Source: Rothia mucilaginosa | GTDB lineage: Bacteria > Actinomycetota > Actinomycetes > Actinomycetales > Micrococcaceae | Reading direction: 5' to 3' | NCBI RefSeq assembly: GCF_001548235.1 | Contig: NZ_AP014938.1 | Coordinates: 930,001 to 994,000 of the forward strand | DNA length: 64,000 nt | Part shown: one piece after another, positions 1-10,200 of the stretch | Layout: each line of letters starts with the position of its first letter | Position numbering within the stretch: position 1 is the first letter of the stretch | The notes under the pieces: model-generated | What the model was told of the DNA's origin: nothing | The model's database searches: none | The model's input: only the letters and a program-made list of their open reading frames with translations | Program-made: the position numbers and the translations under genes

Positions 1-3000
1 ACTCCGGGCACTGCGGAAGCCACGCCTGAGCATCCTCAACAGCAGAGGCAAACTCAGCCGACTGGGAGTCGGTCTTCGCCTCATCCTGCACACTGTAGAG
101 GCATACTGCACGAACACGGGCACCCTCATCAGTGACCAGCACCTTCACCCAAGCATTCTCAGGCTGAGCGCTATCAAAGTACTCAACACGCACCAGCGCA
201 CCAGCAGCATCATAGGTCCAACGCAGAGTCTCGGTACCGCGAACGGCAGAAGAGAGCATCTGTGCGTCAGTGTAGGTGTACATGACCAGACCAGCGGGCG
301 AATCCACACCGCTAATACGACCCAAATCATCACGAATAATCTCAGTGTGCAGAGCCTCAGAAGAGTCTGCCACAGCCGAGTCTGCCACAGCGGGCTGCTC
401 GGTCACAGAGGTCATGTGCGCACCACGGTAACCAAACTCACGAACCCAGGTGCCTGCCAGGTCAGACACCTGTGCACGCACCAGCGCATCTACCGCGTTG
501 TACTCGAAGGAAGACTCCACACGAGACTCAGAGGTAACGGCGGTTCCATCCAGACGGTACGCGGTAATGTCAGTCTGCTTGACCATGCGGCCAGCAGCAT
601 CATACACATAAGCGCTCGACCCCAGGGGGTGCACAAACTCAGTGCGCAGACCATCAGCGTCGTAAGCGTAGGACAGCTCGTAGCCGCCGGTCTCGTCCAT
701 GTAGGCTGTGCGGAAAGACTCCGGAATCTGAGCGCCAAATTCACGGCGCTGACGGACCAGACGGCCCAAACGGTCGTAGGACTCAACGGTCACCACGGGA
801 GCACCAAACGCATCAACGCCCGCGTGATCATAAGTCGTCATCGTACGGCGCGCAGAATCACGCTCCATACGGTACAGCAGAGAACCATTCACCGAATGGG
901 AACAGGGAACACCGTCACGGTCATAGCCGAAGGAATGTACAGCACCATTACCGTCAGTGCTGGTCAGCAGACGACCGGCAGCATCATAGGTAGAGGTAGT
1001 GCGCACACCCAGCGGATTGGTTACCGCCAGAACATTGCCCATCAGGTCATACTCGTAGCTGGTAATACGACCGGCAGGGTCCATCACGGAGGTAACGTTA
1101 CCCGCCTCGTCATAACGGTAGTGGGTCACGCCACCGGCACCATTAGTCACCGCAACCACCTGAGAAGCGGCGTCATAGGTGAACGAACGAGTACCCCACT
1201 TGTTATCGCGGATGCTCTTCACACGGCCACAAGAATCCCAGGTGTAGAACACCGGAGAAGCCACACCGGAACCGGTAATAGACAGCACACGACCGCACGC
1301 GTCATAGCGAACGCGTGCCTCAGAGCCGTCACCGTACACCTGGCGAATCAGACGGGAATCAGCGTCGTACTCGTAACGAGTCACAGACTGCTCAGCAGTA
1401 CCGGCAGCCTCATAGGTTGCAGCCAGTCGACCGCACACATCGTAGCTGTACTCGGTCACACGACCCGCAGGGGAAATCATGCGTACCATCTGGTTCGAGC
1501 CGTTGTACTCGTAGCGGCTCAGACCGCCCTCAGCGTCCAGAACCTGCACGGGGTTACCCGCGCCGTCATAAACCATCGTGGAGACAGTCGGGTCGTCAGC
1601 ATCGGTACTAACCTGCGGACCAGAATCCTCAGAGAGAACCTCGGTACGCACCGGGCGGCCCAGGTGGTCGCACGAGATACGCACGCGATCAACACCATCA
1701 TTGGTGGTGATGGTCTTGCGCGAGGAATCGACGGAGGTACGTACACTCACACCGGTCGGGTCAATCAACGCGGTCAGGGTGCTTGCGGCATCATACTCGC
1801 GAGTCCACACACCACCGGCGGGGTCAATGGTGCGGACCAGGCGCATCAAACCATCGTAGGCGTAGCTGAACTGCGCACCACCAGGCAGGGTAATGCGGTC
1901 AATATTGCCGTTCGTATCAAAGGAACGCTCCATACGGCGACCCAGCGGGTCAACCATTGCAACAACGTCACCGCTCGGACCATACTCGTACTCGGTGCGA
2001 GCACCAGCAGGGTCCACCGAAGCAGCCAGGCGACCACCAGCAGCATACTCAAAACGCCAGCGGGAACCATCCGGATCCTGACGGCACACCATGTGACCGG
2101 CAGAATCATAGGTGAACTCAGTCTCCAGCCCAAGAGCAGAAACAACCTTCACCAGGTGACCCGCAGCAGAATACTCGCAACGGGTCAGCTGCTGCTCAGC
2201 ATTACGAATACCGGTCAGCAGACCACACTCGTCATATTCAAAGGAGACGGTAACACCCTCAGGACTCACCACGCGCTGCAGCAGGCCATCAGCCCACTCA
2301 AAACGGGTCACATGACCGTTGCCATCGGTCATGGAAGAAGGGTTACGCTCAAAATCATTCGCGTACTCGTAAGTCACCGTAGTCATCGGGCTTACGGCAG
2401 GGCTCTGGGCAGGCTCCTGGCCTGAAACGGCTTCTTCAGGAGTGCGGCCCTGAGCCTCAGCTTCCAGGCGGGCACGACGAGCCAGACGGGCGGCACGGCG
2501 AGCGCGCGGATCCGTCTCAATAGCGCTCATTGCCACGGAGACTACGCGGTCTTGCTCGTCATAAGCAAAGAGGGTTTCAGCGCCCTCATCGGTGACCTCA
2601 CGAATAATACGGCCGCGCTCATCGCTGTAGCGGGTAATGCGAGAACCATCGCGGTCTACCACACTCACACGGTTGCCAAAGTCATCGTAGGCATAGCTAC
2701 TACGCCCACCTTCCGCGTCGACAATGGCGGTCAGGCGTGCGTACTGGTCATTGACCCACAGGTTCGTGTAGGAGGCGTCTTCGTTAGAAACGTCAGTGAT
2801 ACCGTTCGGCAGGTAGCGGTAGCGAACACGACGACCGTATTCAGTGTCCTGCTCAGTAATACGGCCGGCAGGGTCGTAGTAGTTCGTCACCTCAACAGCG
2901 CCGGCACTAGCCACCACGCGGTGAATCAGGCCGGCAGCGTCATGTTCATAACGGCGGGTACCGGCGTCACCGTGTACAGCGCACAGGTGGGTACGACCAT

Positions 3001-4471
3001 CAAGGGTAACGTACTCGTAACGCACCGACTGCCCACGAGAAGAATGAATAGCGCCGACAAGGCCGCCTTCGGTGTACTCCACGTTGATACGTGCACCGCG
3101 CTGATGCACGATAGCGCGAACACGACCCTCTTCATCGCGCAGGTATGCGACAGCAGTACCTGCCCCAGCGCTCATACCCAGGTAAACACCAGTGAGGCTG
3201 AAAATGTGCTGGGTTCCAGAGTTGTCAGAGATACGCAGCAGGGACGAGGCGTCATAGTCCGTAGCGTGCAAAATATAGCGCAGGGAGGGGTCAGCAATAG
3301 AGCCCTCTTCACCCATCAGCTGGGTAAGGGGCAGCTCTTCAAGCCACCACGCTTCACGCGGGGCACGAGCATAGCCGTGGGTGCCGTCCTCACGAATCAT
3401 TCGGTCGAAGGTAACCTCACGACCGTCAGCCATCGTCCAGACAGCATTCTCAACGTTCAGCTGCACACGGCTCTCAATATTCGAGGACCAGCCCGCACCG
3501 AACACACCGGATACAGCGTGCTGACCGAAGACAGCCACGCTGTTGTACATGCGAGTTACAGAGCAAGCAGAAACCACGCCGGAGAACGCCATGTCGGTCT
3601 CTTCTTCAATGAAGTTACCGGTTGCAACGTTCACAGGGTCATTCACATAACCGCTGGTAGTGGACATTCCTACTACAGCCGGCGCTGGAACTTCCAAATC
3701 ATGGCGCTCAGTACTAACGCCAGCTGCACTAATTGCACCTTCCAGAGTGGAATTAGCAACGGTAATAATCTGACTCGAGCTACCGTACTTTTCAAAAGTA
3801 TCGGCTACGATGCCCAGCCAAGTCTTATCATTAGCGTTCGACTTATTCCACGCTTCAAACGTGCTGATGAGATTTTCAGCATCGACGGAGCCCCACTGGC
3901 ACTTAACCATAAACTCTGTAGACAAGTTACGGAGCTTGCCAGGCTCAGCATCAAAGCTAGTACCAAGGTTCGCCAAAGTATTGGAGAGAGCACGCACAGT
4001 CGAAGGGCGCGCCGAAGAAACAGTCATACTCCCTGAGCGGGTCTCAGTACTCTCACGATGACCTAGCGATGTGGTGTCAATCGAGGTATCCGGCTTATAC
4101 GATGTCGGCTTAGGCGGTTCACCTCCGAACGTTTCAACCCACCATTTACGGAAACCACCCAGGTCATGCTCATAGTGGTACATAAGGTCGCGGTTCTCAT
4201 TTTCCTTATGAGCTGACTCTTTGAGGCGATCCACCACATCAGCCAGTTGACGGAAGATGCTGGCGATATCACGACCATCGCTAATGGTGGTATCAATATT
4301 TGCCGCCGCAACATCGGCGTAGTGACCTTTAAACTCCTCCAGAGCCGTTGTCAGTGAGTTCTTAAGAGGGGGTAATGCATTATCAATATTCTGCGCGACG
4401 GTGCGGCAGGCATTGGCGAGGGCATCCGACGTAGCATCATCGTACTTGACTTTTTCAGTATTCAGATTCAT
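1..4471 (-). CDS. Rhs/YD-repeat protein, partial (C-terminus beyond left edge)
   Basis: The minus strand is open from an ATG at 4471 to the window edge (about 1,490 codons, no stop). Residues 1-110 are charged and helical with no signal peptide, resembling WXG/LXG-type secretion domains. Near residue 278 lies DPVNVATGNF, the hallmark of the DUF6531 domain that begins many actinobacterial Rhs proteins. From about residue 500 onward there are dozens of YD repeats (forms such as YDAAGRL, YEYDLMGNV, YDEAGNVTS), which in the family build a hollow shell around a C-terminal toxin. The RHS core end and toxin/immunity pair would lie left of position 1 and cannot be seen. A WXG100 gene lies just upstream on the same strand. 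I infer a type VII-exported contact-dependent toxin. The YD-repeat call is certain; toxin activity is inference. Confidence 0.93.
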   Translation of the reverse strand, partial: MNLNTEKVKYDDATSDALANACRTVAQNIDNALPPLKNSLTTALEEFKGHYADVAAANIDTTISDGRDIASIFRQLADVVDRLKESAHKENENRDLMYHYEHDLGGFRKWWVETFGGEPPKPTSYKPDTSIDTTSLGHRESTETRSGSMTVSSARPSTVRALSNTLANLGTSFDAEPGKLRNLSTEFMVKCQWGSVDAENLISTFEAWNKSNANDKTWLGIVADTFEKYGSSSQIITVANSTLEGAISAAGVSTERHDLEVPAPAVVGMSTTSGYVNDPVNVATGNFIEEETDMAFSGVVSACSVTRMYNSVAVFGQHAVSGVFGAGWSSNIESRVQLNVENAVWTMADGREVTFDRMIREDGTHGYARAPREAWWLEELPLTQLMGEEGSIADPSLRYILHATDYDASSLLRISDNSGTQHIFSLTGVYLGMSAGAGTAVAYLRDEEGRVRAIVHQRGARINVEYTEGGLVGAIHSSRGQSVRYEYVTLDGRTHLCAVHGDAGTRRYEHDAAGLIHRVVASAGAVEVTNYYDPAGRITEQDTEYGRRVRYRYLPNGITDVSNEDASYTNLWVNDQYARLTAIVDAEGGRSSYAYDDFGNRVSVVDRDGSRITRYSDERGRIIREVTDEGAETLFAYDEQDRVVSVAMSAIETDPRARRAARLARRARLEAEAQGRTPEEAVSGQEPAQSPAVSPMTTVTYEYANDFERNPSSMTDGNGHVTRFEWADGLLQRVVSPEGVTVSFEYDECGLLTGIRNAEQQLTRCEYSAAGHLVKVVSALGLETEFTYDSAGHMVCRQDPDGSRWRFEYAAGGRLAASVDPAGARTEYEYGPSGDVVAMVDPLGRRMERSFDTNGNIDRITLPGGAQFSYAYDGLMRLVRTIDPAGGVWTREYDAASTLTALIDPTGVSVRTSVDSSRKTITTNDGVDRVRISCDHLGRPVRTEVLSEDSGPQVSTDADDPTVSTMVYDGAGNPVQVLDAEGGLSRYEYNGSNQMVRMISPAGRVTEYSYDVCGRLAATYEAAGTAEQSVTRYEYDADSRLIRQVYGDGSEARVRYDACGRVLSITGSGVASPVFYTWDSCGRVKSIRDNKWGTRSFTYDAASQVVAVTNGAGGVTHYRYDEAGNVTSVMDPAGRITSYEYDLMGNVLAVTNPLGVRTTSTYDAAGRLLTSTDGNGAVHSFGYDRDGVPCSHSVNGSLLYRMERDSARRTMTTYDHAGVDAFGAPVVTVESYDRLGRLVRQRREFGAQIPESFRTAYMDETGGYELSYAYDADGLRTEFVHPLGSSAYVYDAAGRMVKQTDITAYRLDGTAVTSESRVESSFEYNAVDALVRAQVSDLAGTWVREFGYRGAHMTSVTEQPAVADSAVADSSEALHTEIIRDDLGRISGVDSPAGLVMYTYTDAQMLSSAVRGTETLRWTYDAAGALVRVEYFDSAQPENAWVKVLVTDEGARVRAVCLYSVQDEAKTDSQSAEFASAVEDAQAWLPQCPE

Positions 4472-4578
4472 GCTCTGTTGTCTTTCGGTGTGGTTAGTAC
4501 GGAAGTGTGGTGATTAAACAGATGTAGACAGACATGTACACCATGCCTGGAAAACAACGTGGGTATAACCGAATAACA

Positions 4579-4641
4579 GAAAACGCCGCCTACCGCTCAC
4601 CGCCCCGTAGCCGGGGAGCGGGGCGGTAAACGGCGTTTACC
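4579..4641 (-). terminator. Strong hairpin between the WXG100 and Rhs genes
   Basis: AAACGCCG at 4581-4588 pairs with CGGCGTTT at 4631-4638, and an inner ACCGCCCC/GGGGCGGT stem stacks on it. It sits 10 bases after the WXG100 stop and 110 bases before the Rhs start, so it probably ends most WXG100 transcripts and lets only some reach rhs, giving a high ratio of small partner to giant protein. Confidence 0.7.
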
Positions 4642-4650
4642 AGGGAAGGC

Positions 4651-4935
4651 TTAGGAGCCGCCACCTGCCTGGAAGATATCGGTAGAAATCTGGTTGAGCT
4701 GCTCGCGCAGGTCAGTCAGTTCCTGAGTCAGGTTACGCAGGGTGTTTTCTACGCCGGGCCAGGTGTCATTGCGGAAACGCTCAGCCAGGGGGCCGTCCCA
4801 GTTGTTGGGGTCCTTCAGCTGGTTACCCTGCTGGTTGAGGTTGTTGATTTCGTTCTGCAGACCGCCATTGATGATGTTCTGGAGAGCAGTAATGGCATCC
4901 TTGGCTGCCTGCGATGAGAGTACGCGATCGGACAC
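4651..4935 (-). CDS. WXG100 (ESAT-6-like) family protein
   Basis: This 94-residue protein has the size and helix-turn-helix shape of WXG100 proteins, with the W-x-G turn visible as NWDGPLAERF near residues 45-54 and Gln/Asn/Leu-rich amphipathic helices on both sides. Family members dimerise and are exported by, or act as partners for, type VII secretion systems. No secretion ATPase (EccC) is in the window. The start is GTG at 4935, with AGAGGA six bases upstream. It is followed by the Rhs gene on the same strand after a terminator-like hairpin, so it probably helps target the Rhs protein for export. The family is clear; the partnership is inferred from position. Confidence 0.88.
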   Translation of the reverse strand: MSDRVLSSQAAKDAITALQNIINGGLQNEINNLNQQGNQLKDPNNWDGPLAERFRNDTWPGVENTLRNLTQELTDLREQLNQISTDIFQAGGGS

Positions 4936-5236
4936 GATGTTCCTCTTTCGTCGTTGAGTTGCCGGAAGATGTGCATTAGATACGCGAATATCAAATACGC
5001 ACCGTTAGTGCTTTGCACCACTTCGAACATTACACTATTTCGCGGCAAAGCGCACCCTCTGCGCCCTGTTGCGAGAAAAATTTCTCATTGTAGACATTGC
5101 ACAACAGTGCGTGCATATACATTTATCTACTCTCATCAAGGGATTTCTCCCGCTACGGTATCCTTAGGAAATGCCAGCCCACTGGGGTGGCACCCTATCG
5201 ATAGAATCACCAACCACATACGAAATGAGGACTTTC

Positions 5237-5707
5237 ATGTCTGAAAACACCCCGCAGCCGGTTGCACCGCAGCAGCCGCAGTTCACCCAGCAGGCACCCG
5301 CCGCACAGCCCGCATACGGCGCACCCGTCGAGGCTCCGAAGAAGAAGTGGGCGGCAGTAACCGCACTGGTTCTGGGTATTATTTCCGCTCTGACCGGCAT
5401 CCTTGTTATTGGTTCGTTCCTGACCATCCCGACCATTATTTTCGCTGTAATCGCTCTGGTCATGGTTAAGAACGGCACCGGCAAGGGTAAGGGCATGGCG
5501 ATTGCCGCTCTCGTGCTGGTTCTGGTGGCGTATATTGCGACCTTTGCTTTCTTCCAGATTCGTGCGGCGAACCTTGAGAAGTCTAACCGAGAGGCCCGTG
5601 AGGTTATCCAGAAGTGCGAGAACCACGAGCCCGGCTACTACATCATTGAGAAGGATGGTAAGCGTTACTGCAACGCTGGCGGCTGGGTCTACGAGATGGA
5701 TAAGTAA
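5237..5707 (+). CDS. Small DUF4190-like membrane protein
   Basis: A 156-residue protein with a Pro/Gln/Ala-rich cytoplasmic N-terminus (residues 1-35), then two to three hydrophobic helices (about 38-62, 64-80 and 88-110) split by a GTGKGKG loop. The spacing is typical of DUF4190 small membrane proteins. The C-terminal 45 residues are soluble, contain two cysteines (QKCENHE and KRYCNAGG) and probably face outside. The start at 5237 is preferred over the upstream in-frame ATG at 5225 because GAGG at 5227-5230 sits six bases before it. Function is unknown; nothing ties it to the Rhs gene on the other strand. Confidence 0.75.
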   Translation: MSENTPQPVAPQQPQFTQQAPAAQPAYGAPVEAPKKKWAAVTALVLGIISALTGILVIGSFLTIPTIIFAVIALVMVKNGTGKGKGMAIAALVLVLVAYIATFAFFQIRAANLEKSNREAREVIQKCENHEPGYYIIEKDGKRYCNAGGWVYEMDK

Positions 5708-5742
5708 ACCGGTTTATTTGGTTCCACGATTAGCCGTCGCTG

Positions 5743-5921
5743 ATGGAGGGGGCGTTCGTTCACGCGGCAGTCGCCGTACCTACGGGCGCCCCTCAGCCGT
5801 ATCCTCCGTGGGTGCTTCAGCATCTGGCGGCGAGTACGCCCCGGAGCATCTGCAACGCATCCTCGATGCGCACTCCACTACCATCACCGACTCCAACCCG
5901 ATTGAAGGAGCGAATAGCTAA
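5743..5921 (+). pseudogene. Possible gene remnant before the next ORF
   Basis: One frame ends in a plausible protein-like tail (GGEYAPEHLQRILDAHS and onward) whose TAA at 5919-5921 directly abuts the next ATG. There is no convincing start: the frame runs back out of phase into the preceding gene, and the only local start would be a GTG about 37 codons before the stop. It may be the 3' end of a decayed gene, or a chance frame. Evidence is thin. Confidence 0.25.
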
Positions 5922-6581
5922 ATGATGTCTCAAGAATCTGCTATTACCTTTTGGGGCGTATGCTCCATCATCACGACTATTTTCACGATTCTCACCCTTG
6001 CCGCTTACATCATCAATCGACGCCGTGACGAGAAGAAGAAGCGTGAAGGCATCTACATTAGTCGTATCGATGCGCTACTGGCGTACATTATTGTCTTTAT
6101 CCCGGGCTTCCCGCTTGTATGCTATTCCCTGTCATTAGAAAGGGCAGAGACGAGTACTTTCATGGAGGTTGTATACATACTCATGACTGCTTTCCTCTTG
6201 TTCTACCTGTGGCATGTCAATGCCACGTACATGAAGATTTCTTCTGAGGGTATTAATATGCACACCCCTGTTCTCGGGTCGAGGATCTGCCCCATCGGCT
6301 CGATTGATAGCGTTGTTTATAGTGAGTCCAAGGATGAAGATACCGCTAGCAGGATGTGGTTCCTCACTAAGTCGCGTGCGCGTATTAATCCGTTGAGCAA
6401 AAATTATGATGAGTACTATCTCTTGGTCATTACTCGGTTCAGGATTGAGTATGGTCGCTGGCCTGATCTGGATAATCCGGCTGACGTGGATAAGGTGAAC
6501 CAGCTGGATAACCGCGATGAAGTCATTTCGTACTTTAAGCGCCAAAAAGAGATTTCGGGTCTTGCTGACGTCGATATGTAG
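5922..6581 (+). CDS. Hypothetical membrane protein (PH-like tail possible)
   Basis: A 219-residue protein not recognised as a named family. Hydrophobic helices are seen at about residues 8-30, 48-70 and 80-97, separated by a basic RRRDEKKKREG loop. The remainder, from about residue 100, is soluble; its opening (MKISSEGINMHTPVLG and onward) resembles the strand pattern of bacterial PH-like domains that follow membrane helices. GAAGGAG lies 13 bases upstream of the ATG. The base composition is more AT-rich than the neighbouring surface-protein locus. Function is unknown. Confidence 0.65.
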   Translation: MMSQESAITFWGVCSIITTIFTILTLAAYIINRRRDEKKKREGIYISRIDALLAYIIVFIPGFPLVCYSLSLERAETSTFMEVVYILMTAFLLFYLWHVNATYMKISSEGINMHTPVLGSRICPIGSIDSVVYSESKDEDTASRMWFLTKSRARINPLSKNYDEYYLLVITRFRIEYGRWPDLDNPADVDKVNQLDNRDEVISYFKRQKEISGLADVDM

Positions 6582-6819
6582 CCTGCCGGTTTGTGGGCTG
6601 AAGGGTTCCATGAAAATAAGTGACGAAAGAGCAGAAGGTTTCCGTCATTCTCCTGTTACCACGACAAGAAAAACCGCCTCTGAACTAAGAAACGGCTTCA
6701 AAGAAAATGTTTCGAATGGCTACGATTGGACCATGGTTCGAGTTCTGAGTTGGGTAATTTAATTACACTATTTACAAATTTTCATATCTTAAAAACTTCA
6801 CCGTCAAGGAGTGTATATA

Positions 6820-7194
6820 TTGGATAAGATAAAACGAGATCAATTAATTGGCATCATAATCATCCTGGCAGTTGCTTTCTGGGTCTATGTTTACGTGCCA
6901 CATTATATGCGTGACGACAGTGACGGTATCACCGCTACCTGCACCGTAACTAAGGCATATACGAAAGAGCGCGGCGGCACAGTAAGCGGTATGAATGATA
7001 TTAGACCAAAAGGATTTTTTGAGACAGAAGAATGCGGTACCCTCACATTGTATGAAGCCCCAGAAGGCTGGAAGGTTCCCGCCTACGTTGCAACAGCTCA
7101 GCCTGGTAAAAAATACTTATTCCATGTCGCAAACTCATCACCTAAAAAGGAACGGGATTTTGATACGACCCGCTTTGAAGAAATCAAAGAATAA
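6820..7194 (+). CDS. Hypothetical single-pass membrane protein
   Basis: A 124-residue protein with one N-terminal hydrophobic segment (IIIILAVAFWVYVYV, residues 10-26), probably a signal anchor, then a soluble domain of about 95 residues with two cysteines (TATCTVT and EECGTLT) that could form a disulfide outside the cell. I place the start at TTG 6820 because AAGGAG at 6806-6811 is ten bases upstream; the in-frame GTG at 6811 overlaps that ribosome site and is unlikely. Composition is AT-rich for this genome, which hints at recent acquisition. No family recognised. Confidence 0.6.
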   Translation: MDKIKRDQLIGIIIILAVAFWVYVYVPHYMRDDSDGITATCTVTKAYTKERGGTVSGMNDIRPKGFFETEECGTLTLYEAPEGWKVPAYVATAQPGKKYLFHVANSSPKKERDFDTTRFEEIKE

Positions 7195-7215
7195 CAACCT
7201 CATAAATTAAAAACA

Positions 7216-7258
7216 AAGCCCCCGCAGCCGAGAGTCACCCTCTCAGCCGCGGGGGCTT
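7216..7258. terminator. Bidirectional terminator between convergent genes
   Basis: AGCCCCCGC at 7217-7225 pairs with GCGGGGGCT at 7249-7257, with inner GAG/CTC pairs. It is A-rich on the left and serves the + gene ending at 7194 and the - gene ending at 7291. Confidence 0.85.
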
Positions 7259-7290
7259 CACCGTATCAGCGTGTCCTCACGCGGCGAGCG

Positions 7291-10200
7291 CTAAGAAGCG
7301 CGGCGGCGAGAACGCAGCACCATCGCAGTGCCGGCACCAAGCACCAGTGCGCCACCCACAGCCACAGACACCGCACCGAAACCAGTACGCGCCAGGCCGC
7401 CCTGCTGGGAGCTCACGCCACCCGACGCGGCAGACACACCAGACTGACCCAAAGAGCCGCCACCAGTACCGCCACCGGAAATACCGCCCGGGTACACGCC
7501 GCCAGCAGAACCATCAGCCGAACCCTCAGAGGAGCCCTGCGCGTTCACATCACCGGCAGCACCAGAAGCGCCAGCCTGACCGGACTGCGCGGCACCAGAC
7601 TGCGCGGAGCCGGGCTGGTTAGCACCTGCGGTACCACCCGGGGTTGCCGAATCCACACGGCGCACACCACTAAAGTCGTCCGCAGCCGCGTTCGGGTCCT
7701 TCGGCACGGCAGTCTCAAACGAGCACGCATCCGACGCCTTCTTACCCACAGCAACCGCAAGCTGCTGCACCGGGCTGTTCACCTCAGTACCATCAGCCAG
7801 GGTCGCAGAATAGTGCACGTCAAACATGTACTGGCCGGGCTCAGAGAACACCCAGTTCGCGTGCGCGTGCGTCGCGTAATCAATGTCGATCGTGGTCTTG
7901 CCGGTCGTCGAATCCAGCAGCACATCCGCACCGTTCAGCGACTCGGTGAACATGCCGAAGCGCGCACCCTCAGGCATGACCTTCGGCACCACGTGCAGGT
8001 GCACGGGGCCGCGCAGCTGCGAGTAGTCGATGTCCTGCGTGTTGTAGCCGGGCCAGGGCAGGCCGCTCTGCTGGGTCTGCGGCAGGCCGTAGAAGGCGGT
8101 ACCGACCGGGCCCATGAAATTCAGCTTCTCATCAGCCATACGTTCGGTACGCACACGGCGGGCGTTCTCGCTGACAGTCCACACGACCGAATCGAGCGGG
8201 CGCACGGTCGAATCAGCGTCAATGATGCCGCTGTCATCACGCAGACCCACGGACAGCTGGCGGTCCTTCAGGGTCGCCTGGATGTCCAGGTGGCCGTGCG
8301 AGATCTTGGTGCGGCCGTCAATCTGGCCAGGCACGCACTGGTTACCGGGGGTTCCGGGGGTGGACGGCTGTGCAGACGGTGCCGGGCTAGTCGGAGCAGG
8401 GGCGCTCGGGGTCGGGTTCGCGGGCGCGGGGCTGGAGGGTGCCGGAGTGGAGGGCGCCGGAGCAGGCACGCTCGGTTCTGCGGAGGCGGTCGGCACCGCA
8501 GGCACGGTCGGAACCTCGCTGGGGGACACCGACGGAACGTTGCTGGGCTCAGCGGTCGGAGCCTCGGAGGGAGCCTCGCTCGGCTCAGCAGAAGGCTCGG
8601 CAGAGGGCGCGACGGTAGGCTCAGCGCTCGGCGACGGATCCACCGGGGCGGGCTTCGGCGCATCGCTAATGGGTGCGCTATCGGGAGCCAAAGCGCCGTG
8701 CGCGGTGTACTTGGTGCCCGGCTCATAGTTCGCCGCAACCTCAGTGGTGGAGGCGGAAGCGTTCATATCCGGGTGGGTCAGCATCTTCACGCGCAGAGCC
8801 GTGCCCTTGTAGAAGGACTCGTCACGGAAGGTAAAGCGCGCCACACCATCCTCGACGGAGCCTTCCAGGTCGAGGTACGGGTAGACCGGGTCATCCTGGG
8901 CGTAGAAGCCGCCGCGCATGAAGCCGCGCACCTTCGGGTCCTTGAAGCGGACCTCAACGGTGCTGAAGCCGTTGCCGTTCGGGGTGACGGTCACGTCGTA
9001 GTCCATGCTGGTCGGCGTGTACTGCTGGGTGCTGAGTACGGTGTTCGCCTGATCCGGGATTTCTTCGGGCCAGGAGCCGTTACCGTCATCGCTGTACACG
9101 CTCTCGGAGCGGCCGGGCTCGTAGGTGAGCTTGTGCGAGATCCAGCGGGACGCCTCCGCGCTGTTCGCGTCGGAGGTGTCGGGGGTGAAGACAGCCTGCA
9201 GCTGGGAGCCTTCGCTACCGAGCATTTCAGACCAGGTGGCGGTACCGTTCACAACCGGCAGGTCGGTCAGGAAGTAGCCGTTGTTGTACAGGGTCAGGGT
9301 GCCCTTGAGGTTCTTGTTCGCGGCGGTGAAGGTGATGTCGCTGAGCTTGTCGTCAGCGTCCTTGTTCTTAGCCGGGTCGGCGTCCAGGCGGTGCGGTGCC
9401 ACGGACAGCACGTACTTTGCGGCGTCCAGGTCACCGACGGGTGCCGCATTGTAGCGGTCAACCGTGGGTACGGCGGTCGGGGTGCCGTCACCGAGCACGG
9501 GCTGCATGCCGCCAACCTGCCAGACCAGCTTCGACGGCTTGGAGCTAATAATGCGGCCGTCGGTGGAGCGCGCCACGGTGCGGTAGGTGACCACGTAGCG
9601 GCCGGGGCGGGTGAAGGTCGTGGTGTTGTGGGTGTGGCTACCCTTGTCGAGCAGCCAGGAGTGCCAGCCGGTCGAGCTGCTGGAGAGCATGCGGTACACG
9701 TCGGCGGGGGCGTCGTCCGGGTTGTAGCGGAAGAGCTCCATACGGCCGGGGCCCTCAACGGAGAGAATGTCGGTAGCGAACACGCCGTCACGGAAACGCT
9801 CGGTGGGCACCTTCGTGGATGCGCCCAGGCCAGCCCAGATGGGGTCCTGGTTGCCGTAGGTCAGGTGCGGTGCCATGTAGAGGGTCTGGCCGGGTTCGCC
9901 GAGGAACGCCAGGGAGGGCGAGTCGCCCAGGGTCATGGTGTACTGCGACTTGCCGTCCCTGGTGCTGTAGCCCTTGCCGACCCAGTTGACGGTCTTGTCC
10001 AGTTCGTAGGTGTCTGCGCCGGTCTTGTAGGGGTTCGCCTCGTTCATGAGGACGAAGGTGCCGTTCTGCTCGTCCCAGTATGCCTTGGGGGCGTCAACGT
10101 GGCCCTTGGTGGTGACGATTTTGCCGTCGTCGGGGCCTGCTGCAGCGGGCAGGGAGGGGGCAGCGCCGGCAAGCGCGAGCAGCGCTGCGGCGGAGAGGAA

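Noticed and set aside
347..4036. Two long open frames on the + strand (692 and 494 codons)
   Set aside because: They are antisense to the YD-repeat gene, whose minus-strand product has clear repeats and DUF6531-type motif; the + frames give low-complexity Thr/His-rich text.
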